NCBI GenBank assembly: GCA_026692885.1
Contig: JAPLNJ010000409.1
Span: 1-20,740, forward strand
DNA length: 20,740 nucleotides
Origin: Planctomycetota bacterium
GTDB taxonomy: Bacteria > Planctomycetota > Planctomycetia > Pirellulales > Pirellulaceae
Direction of reading: 5' to 3'
Position numbers and translations under genes: made by a program. A model generated the notes under the pieces. It searched no databases. It was not told the DNA's origin and saw only the letters and a list, made by a program, of their open reading frames with translations. Shown here piece by piece: positions 15,952 to 20,740 of the stretch (the stretch's first letter is position 1; every line of letters starts with the position of its first letter).

Positions 15952-18243
15952 TTAGGCGGTGCTGCATTGGCTTTCCACTCCTCCATCCCCGTGCCGCAGC
16001 AACTCGTGATACAAGCCGCCCGCGTTCCAGAGGTCTTCGTGCACGCCTCGCTCGACCACGCGGCCGCGTTCCAGGACGATGATTTCGTCGCAGTCTCGGA
16101 TCGTGCTCAACCGGTGGGCGACGATGATCGTCGTACACCCGCGGCGACGGATGTTTTCGTCAATCAGGCGTTCGGTCTCGGCGTCCAGGGCGCTGGTCGC
16201 CTCGTCCAGCACGAGGATCGAGGGATGGCTGACCAGCGCGCGGGCGATCTCCACGCGCTGCCGCTGGCCGCCGCTCAGATTGGCGCCTGCCTCCAGGAAT
16301 TCCGCGTCCAGACCGCCCTGGAGATTCGCCACGGTCGCGTCGATGTCGGCATCCGTCAGGGCCTGCCACAGGCCGGCGTCGTCCCGGGTGGGGTCCCACA
16401 AGGTCAGGTTGTCGCGGACCGTGCCTTCGAACAGGAAGAGGTCTTGCTCGACCAGGCCCAGGGAGTTGGAGAGCAGGGCGCGAGGAAGCTCCTCGCGGGT
16501 TCGGCCGTCAAAGCGGATTTGGCCGGACCAGGGCCGGTAGAAGCCGCAGATGAGCTTGGCCAACGTCGACTTCCCCGATCCGCTACCGCCCACCAGCGCC
16601 ACGCGCTGGCCCGGTTGAATGTGCAGGTCGAAATCCGCAATCAACGGCCGTTCCAAACGACTGTAGCCGAACGTCACCTTCTCCAGGTCGACGTACCCCT
16701 GCAACCGTGTGCCCCCGGGATCACCGTCCTGGACGTGGGACGGCCTCTCCAGGCTGTCTCCTTTTACTTGGGCCCCGCCATCCTGTAGGTCCCCCGCTCC
16801 GGCAGGTGCGGTGTCGTCCCGCACCACCCGCGAGCCTCCGCAGCCCGCCCCAACGTCGTCGGTTTCGGTGCCCAACACGTCGTCCAGGCGGTTCAACTCG
16901 CCGTGCAGCTCCTGCAGCCTCGTGCCCAGGTGCACCAACGACTCGATCGGGGCGAGGAAATTGCTCATCAGCAGTTGAATCGCCAAGAGCATGCCGATGG
17001 TGATCGAGCCGTCCATGACGCGGAAAGCCCCGACCACGAGGATCAAGACCGAGGTCAGCAGGGTGGTCACGTTGGGCAGCACGTTGACACCGATCGTGCT
17101 CGCCTGCAGTTCCTGCCGCGCGTTGAAGGCCTTGGCGTAGTAGCCAGCAACCTTGGCGAAGAGCGCGTCCTCCGCGCCCGCGGCCTTCAACGAGTCCATG
17201 TCGGAAATGCCGGCGATCGTCACGGCATGGACCTTCCCCTCGTCCTGAGCGACTTTCAGATTCGCCTCGACGCGCCGCTGCGACACCCAACGCAGGGCGG
17301 CCAGGTTGAGCAGGGCCAAGCCGATCCCGATCGACGCGAGCCAGACGTCATAGACCAGCAGCACCGTTCCGTACACCACCATCGTCGCCAGCGAGATCGC
17401 CGTCTTGACCAATTCGCCGGTCATCAGGTCGGCGACGCGGTCGTTCAGTTCCGCCCGGTGCACGACCTCCCCGGGGTAGCGCTGGCCGTAGAAATCCACG
17501 GGCAGGCGGAGGAGGTGCCAGTAGAACTGGCTCTTCAATTTGGCGGAGAGCCCGATCTTGAGCCGCCGCAGGAACAGGAGCTGAATGCTGTTCAGCAACA
17601 CCTGGAGCACCAGCGTGACCCCCATGGCGACCAACAACGGCCGGAACCAGCCGAAATGGCCGTCCGAGATGATGGCGTCCAGGAACACCCGCGTGTACGC
17701 CGGGATGGCCAAGCCCGGCAGGACCAACAGTAATCCCGCCAACAGGCAGATCAGCAGTCCCGCGTAGTTGCCGGTATAGCGTTTCCAGAGGCTCGACCCA
17801 ATCCGCAGAGGGCGGCCGCCAGGCCGGAATTCGGGCCTCCTCTCGAACATCAGCACGACGCCCGTGAACCCCGCGTCAAAATCCTTCCACAAGATGTGAC
17901 GATGCCCCCCCACGGGATCGTTCAGGTAGACGTACTTGGGACTACACCCTTCGACGACCAGGAAATGGTTGAAACGCCAGAATACGATAAACGGCGGCTT
18001 GAGTTCCTGGAGCTGGACGAGTTGTTTGCTGTAGCCCTTGCCCTTCAGGCCATAACGGGCCGCCGCCTTGAGGATGTTGGCAGCCTTGCTGCCGTCCCGC
18101 GAGACGCCGCACTCCCGCCGCAACTCGGCCGAGGGCACAAAACGGTGGTGGTAGCCCAGAATGATCCCCAGCGAGGCGGCGCCACATTCCGTGGCATCCG
18201 TCTGCAGCACGACCGGAGTCCGCACCCGCTTGTGTGACACCAT
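15952..18243 (-). CDS. NHLM-type ABC transporter with C39 leader peptidase
   Basis: This 763-residue bifunctional exporter should cut a double-Gly-type leader and export the peptide core. The N-terminal C39 peptidase has Gln14 and Cys20 (LQTDATECGAASL), His93 (FWRFNHFLVVEG) and Asp109 (YLNDPVGG), all the expected catalytic residues. The membrane domain (about 155-440) is followed by an unusually long Gly/Asp-rich linker (about 457-517). The ATPase has Walker A GGSGSGKS (552-559), LSGGQ (656-660), Walker B LVLDEATSALD (Asp680, Glu681) and His710. The ATPase wording (RPWSGQIRFDG, NLTLWDPT, RRGCTTIIVAHRLSTIRDCDEIIVLERGRVVERG) is characteristic of the NHLM peptidase/ATPase group. ATG 18243 is chosen over the in-frame TTG 18249 and has gcgagag upstream. 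It is divergent from the CNB-HlyD operon. Confidence 0.95.
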   Translation of the reverse strand: MVSHKRVRTPVVLQTDATECGAASLGIILGYHHRFVPSAELRRECGVSRDGSKAANILKAAARYGLKGKGYSKQLVQLQELKPPFIVFWRFNHFLVVEGCSPKYVYLNDPVGGHRHILWKDFDAGFTGVVLMFERRPEFRPGGRPLRIGSSLWKRYTGNYAGLLICLLAGLLLVLPGLAIPAYTRVFLDAIISDGHFGWFRPLLVAMGVTLVLQVLLNSIQLLFLRRLKIGLSAKLKSQFYWHLLRLPVDFYGQRYPGEVVHRAELNDRVADLMTGELVKTAISLATMVVYGTVLLVYDVWLASIGIGLALLNLAALRWVSQRRVEANLKVAQDEGKVHAVTIAGISDMDSLKAAGAEDALFAKVAGYYAKAFNARQELQASTIGVNVLPNVTTLLTSVLILVVGAFRVMDGSITIGMLLAIQLLMSNFLAPIESLVHLGTRLQELHGELNRLDDVLGTETDDVGAGCGGSRVVRDDTAPAGAGDLQDGGAQVKGDSLERPSHVQDGDPGGTRLQGYVDLEKVTFGYSRLERPLIADFDLHIQPGQRVALVGGSGSGKSTLAKLICGFYRPWSGQIRFDGRTREELPRALLSNSLGLVEQDLFLFEGTVRDNLTLWDPTRDDAGLWQALTDADIDATVANLQGGLDAEFLEAGANLSGGQRQRVEIARALVSHPSILVLDEATSALDAETERLIDENIRRRGCTTIIVAHRLSTIRDCDEIIVLERGRVVERGVHEDLWNAGGLYHELLRHGDGGVESQCSTA

Positions 18244-18573
18244 GAACAACTCTCGCCTGCGAGGATCTCAGGATGCCGTCGCTCACGCTTCGGGTTCCCG
18301 GAGGTTGCCCCCGAAGGCCCGCGCTACGAATACGAAGAGAACGCCCCCCCCGAATTCCCCCGCAACGGCGCGGACCATTGTAACCAACCGGCGGCCCAAT
18401 CGCTACTTGCCGAAAACCGACATGCCGAAAACCGAGAATGCCGAGAAACCGCACCGTGGACGGCCAACTCGACCGCCAACTCGACGGTGATTGTGCCGGG
18501 CCTGCGACGCGACTAGAATCACACGCCTTGGGATATCGCGCCGCGCGTTCACCATCGCTCTCGGAGATCGGAC
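18244..18573. promoter_or_regulatory. Divergent control region of the NHLM export genes
   Basis: These 330 bp separate the two divergent halves of the export locus and should hold promoters for both. A candidate plus-strand promoter is TTGTGC (18491-18496), 17 bp, then TAGAAT (18514-18519), about 55 bp before the CNB gene. Just upstream are two sets of direct repeats, listed separately. No clear minus-strand promoter was seen. No small precursor-peptide gene is present. Confidence 0.5.
18408..18485. repeat. Short direct repeats next to the CNB promoter
   Basis: Three tandem units of 15-16 bp occur (tgccgaaaaccgaca 18408-18422, tgccgaaaaccgagaa 18423-18438, tgccgagaaaccgcac 18439-18454). Two copies of gccaactcgac follow (18463-18473 and 18475-18485), a 12-bp period. 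caccgt (18452-18457) and acggtg (18484-18489) bracket the second set as an inverted pair. The block ends just before the candidate -35 box at 18491, where an activator or repressor could bind. Simple slippage repeats are the alternative. Confidence 0.6.
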
Positions 18574-19113
18574 ATGAAACGCGTCTTGTACGTCCTCAGT
18601 CTCTTGGCTGACAGCGACATCAACTGGCTGATCGCCTCCGGACGCCGGGAATCGGTACCGGCCAACTGCCCGATCATTGAGGAAAATCAGGCCTGTGAGC
18701 ACCTGTTCATTCTGTTGACCGGCCGGTTCGCCGTGACGGTCGAAACGGACGGGGCCGGTGTCCAGCAGTTGACCGAACTCGCGGCGGGAGACATCGTCGG
18801 CGAGATCTCCCTGCTCGATTCGCGTCCTCCCAGCGCGACGGTGAGGGCGGTCGTCGCCAGCGAAGTGATGCGGATTCCCCGCGCCGACCTGCTGGCCAAG
18901 CTCGACATGTCGCCGGAGTTCGGCCGGCGGTTCTATCGCGCCTTGGCGGTGATGCTCGCCCAGCGACTCCGCGCTGCCTCGAACCGGACGCGGCCAGACC
19001 AACAGGAGGACGGCACCCTGTCGTCGGAGGATGAGATCGACCCCGAATTGCTGGAGGCCATCGAATTGGGCGCCAAACGCTTCCAGTGGATCACCGAGCG
19101 TCTGGGAACCTAA
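18574..19113 (+). CDS. Stand-alone cyclic-nucleotide-binding-fold protein of the export operon
   Basis: This 179-residue protein carries the CRP-type cyclic-nucleotide-binding beta barrel (about 15-110: HLFILLTGRFAVTVE, then the cassette GDIVGEISLLDSRPPSATV) and a C-helix (about 113-137), but no DNA-binding helix-turn-helix. The tail is acidic (EDEIDPELLEAIELGAKRFQWI). In the phosphate-binding cassette, Glu77 is present but the Arg that normally holds the cyclic phosphate (pattern PRSAT) is Pro86 here, so nucleotide binding is doubtful. Genes like this commonly accompany NHLM exporters (recollection). It ends 3 bp before the HlyD-like gene, so the two form an operon, and it is divergent from the C39 transporter. 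A role in gating or assembling the exporter is more likely than transcription control, but it is unproven. Confidence 0.9.
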   Translation: MKRVLYVLSLLADSDINWLIASGRRESVPANCPIIEENQACEHLFILLTGRFAVTVETDGAGVQQLTELAAGDIVGEISLLDSRPPSATVRAVVASEVMRIPRADLLAKLDMSPEFGRRFYRALAVMLAQRLRAASNRTRPDQQEDGTLSSEDEIDPELLEAIELGAKRFQWITERLGT

Positions 19114-19116
19114 GCT

Positions 19117-20571
19117 ATGTCCGCCTCACGCATGTTCCGCCAGGAAGCTCTGGATCAACTGCGCTCGCCCGATGATCTCGACCGGTTGCTGACGGTCGTG
19201 CGGCGCAGGACCTGGATCCATGTTCTGACCCTGGGCCTGCTGTGCGGGGCCGGTCTGGTGTGGGCGATCTGGGGGACCATTCCTGTGACGGTCGACGGGA
19301 CGGGAGTCCTCGTGCACGCCGGCCGCGTCACGGGCCTGCAGGCCACGGCGGGCGGTCAATTGGTGGCGCTCCGCGTGCGCGTCGGCCAACAGGTGCGTAA
19401 AGGGGATGTCATCGCCATCTTCAATCAGGACCCGTTACAGAAGGAACTCCGGCAGGAGGAGGAACGCGTCCAGGATCTGGAACGGCGGCACACCTTGGAG
19501 CGGCAGATCGCCAAGGAACAGTCGGCCATGGACCACCAGGCGACCGAGGAACAACGCAAGTCCATCCAGGGCGATATCTCCACGTTGGAGGCCCTGGTCG
19601 CACGCACCAAGGTGCGTCAGGACGCTTTCGCCGATGACCAAGCCAAGCACCTGGACAACACGAAGGCCCTGTTGGAGCGGCTGCATGCGGGTCGGCAGAA
19701 GCAACTGACGACGATCAAGACCCTCCGGCAAGAGGGACTCACTTCCCAGGACCTGGTCCTGAACGCGGAGACCACACTGACGGATAGCGAAGTGCGCATC
19801 GCCGACCTGGCCATCGATTTGCAGCGGATCGAGTTGCGCAGGATCGAAGCCGAGCAGGAGGAACTGCGGCATCGCACGCGCGTCGGCGATCTGCAGCTGA
19901 AGCTGCTCGATTTGTCCATCCAGGAGCGCCGCCGACAGCAGGTGTCGGACCACCAGGAAGCGACCCGCAAGGCCGAGCGTGATGAGGCCCAGCGGCGCGT
20001 CGACCGCCTCAAGTTCTTGTTGGCACGGAGCACGCAGGTCACCAGCGAGCACGACGGCCGAATCCTGGAGCTGGCCGTGTCCGCGGGCCAAGTGGTTGGC
20101 GAAGGCGCGCGGCTGGGAACCATCGAGTTGCAGACCGCCGACGCCACACTGGAGAACGTCGCCTACTTCCCGGTCAAGGACGGCAAACGCATCCAGCTCG
20201 GCGACGTGATCCACGTCACGCCGACGACCGTCCAGCGCGAGCGATTCGGTAGCATCGTGGGGCGGGTGACGCGGGTCGCGGCCTTCCCCACCACGCAGGC
20301 GGGGGCCATCAATATCGTGGGTACCTCGGAACTCGCCGGAGCCATCATGCCGCCCGGCGGGGCCATTGAGGTCGAGGCCGAACTGCAGCCCGATCCCACT
20401 TCCGTCAGCGGCTACCGTTGGACTTCGCAAGGCCCGCCGCTCCAATTCTCCGCCGGAACCACCACCACCGTCCGCGTCACGATCGAACGCCGCCGCCCGA
20501 TTTCCTACCTCTTCCCGTTCGTGCGAACCTGGGTCCTCGGCCAAAAAGACGAGCAGCCGCCGTCCGCTTAG
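19117..20571 (+). CDS. HlyD-like membrane-fusion adaptor of the NHLM export system
   Basis: This 484-residue periplasmic adaptor would link the inner-membrane ABC transporters to the outer-membrane channel. It shows a short cytoplasmic N-terminus (FRQEALDQLRSPDDLDRLL, typical of NHLM secretion proteins), one TM helix (about 34-54), a lipoyl-type half (LVHAGRVTGLQATAGGQLV ... VRVGQQVRKGDVIAIF), a long coiled coil (about 105-300, Glu/Gln/Arg-rich), the second lipoyl half (SEHDGRILELAVSAGQVVGEG) and a C-terminal beta barrel (about 345-475). No signal peptide is needed, as it is anchored by the TM helix. It starts at ATG 19117, 3 bp after the CNB stop; an in-frame ATG at 19132 is an alternative. 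The strong family match anchors the NHLM identification of the locus. Confidence 0.93.
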   Translation: MSASRMFRQEALDQLRSPDDLDRLLTVVRRRTWIHVLTLGLLCGAGLVWAIWGTIPVTVDGTGVLVHAGRVTGLQATAGGQLVALRVRVGQQVRKGDVIAIFNQDPLQKELRQEEERVQDLERRHTLERQIAKEQSAMDHQATEEQRKSIQGDISTLEALVARTKVRQDAFADDQAKHLDNTKALLERLHAGRQKQLTTIKTLRQEGLTSQDLVLNAETTLTDSEVRIADLAIDLQRIELRRIEAEQEELRHRTRVGDLQLKLLDLSIQERRRQQVSDHQEATRKAERDEAQRRVDRLKFLLARSTQVTSEHDGRILELAVSAGQVVGEGARLGTIELQTADATLENVAYFPVKDGKRIQLGDVIHVTPTTVQRERFGSIVGRVTRVAAFPTTQAGAINIVGTSELAGAIMPPGGAIEVEAELQPDPTSVSGYRWTSQGPPLQFSAGTTTTVRVTIERRRPISYLFPFVRTWVLGQKDEQPPSA

Positions 20572-20740
20572 CCTGTCCGCGGCTACGCCAACACGGATTA
20601 GGCAGAGCGGACAACGACGAATGACACGAACTACACGCCTTTGTTAGGATCGCATCTCCCGTCACTTCCCCCGGCGACCTGTGCCAATTCCAAGTCTGGC
20701 GTGTTCAGTTTGTGCGTGTCAACGCCAATTGACCTGATCC

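Noticed and set aside
20572..20740. Possible terminator or precursor-peptide gene after the HlyD gene
   Set aside because: Only a 7-bp stem (tgtccgc 20574-20580 with gcggaca 20607-20613) with a 26-nt loop and no T-run is present. The only ATG-started frame noticed on the plus strand is a few codons long. Nothing resembles a leader peptide.

Overview
The window is GC-rich bacterial DNA, most probably from a planctomycete (Planctomycetota). No rRNA or marker gene proves this. The inference rests on three things: an NHLM-type peptide exporter encoded next to a lipoprotein TolC-family channel, an FHA-GAF-nucleotidyl cyclase, and gene borders littered with several different palindromic repeats. 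Thirteen full-length protein genes and one decapitated gene can be supported. No tRNA, rRNA, CRISPR array, transposase or integrase was seen.

Layout. 1-649 has no convincing gene, only small hairpins and a possible promoter. 650-3471 (+) is an overlapping two-component pair: a membrane histidine kinase and an NtrC-family response regulator. A long palindrome lies in the convergent gap that follows. 3733-5930 (-) is a three-gene operon in the order alaC-like aminotransferase, five-helix membrane protein, 2[4Fe-4S] ferredoxin. 6085-6756 (+) holds a small tail-anchored protein followed, in the same frame after a TAG, by the C-terminal membrane half of a YugP-type metallopeptidase whose catalytic half is missing. 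A 177-bp element with 23-bp inverted ends separates this from 6928-8529 (-), a tightly coupled pair: a prenyltransferase-fold protein that has lost zinc ligands and a LolD-like ABC ATPase with no permease. 8827-10680 (+) is the FHA-GAF-class III cyclase.

10766-20571 is the most interesting region. It is a set of export genes typical of NHLM (nitrile-hydratase-leader / Nif11 peptide) systems: a TolC-family outer-membrane lipoprotein, a type-2 NHLM ABC transporter, a C39-peptidase ABC transporter (all on the minus strand), and divergently a cyclic-nucleotide-binding-fold protein coupled to an HlyD-like adaptor. Together these would cleave a double-Gly-type leader and move the peptide across both membranes. 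No precursor peptide and no modifying enzyme (YcaO, LanM, radical SAM) is visible, so the cargo lies outside the window or is unknown.

At least five distinct palindromic elements occupy gene borders (3518-3695, 6754-6930, 12656-12731, 12799-12892, 15884-15932). One supplies the stop codons of both flanking genes. All functional calls come from reading motifs by eye; no database search was run.
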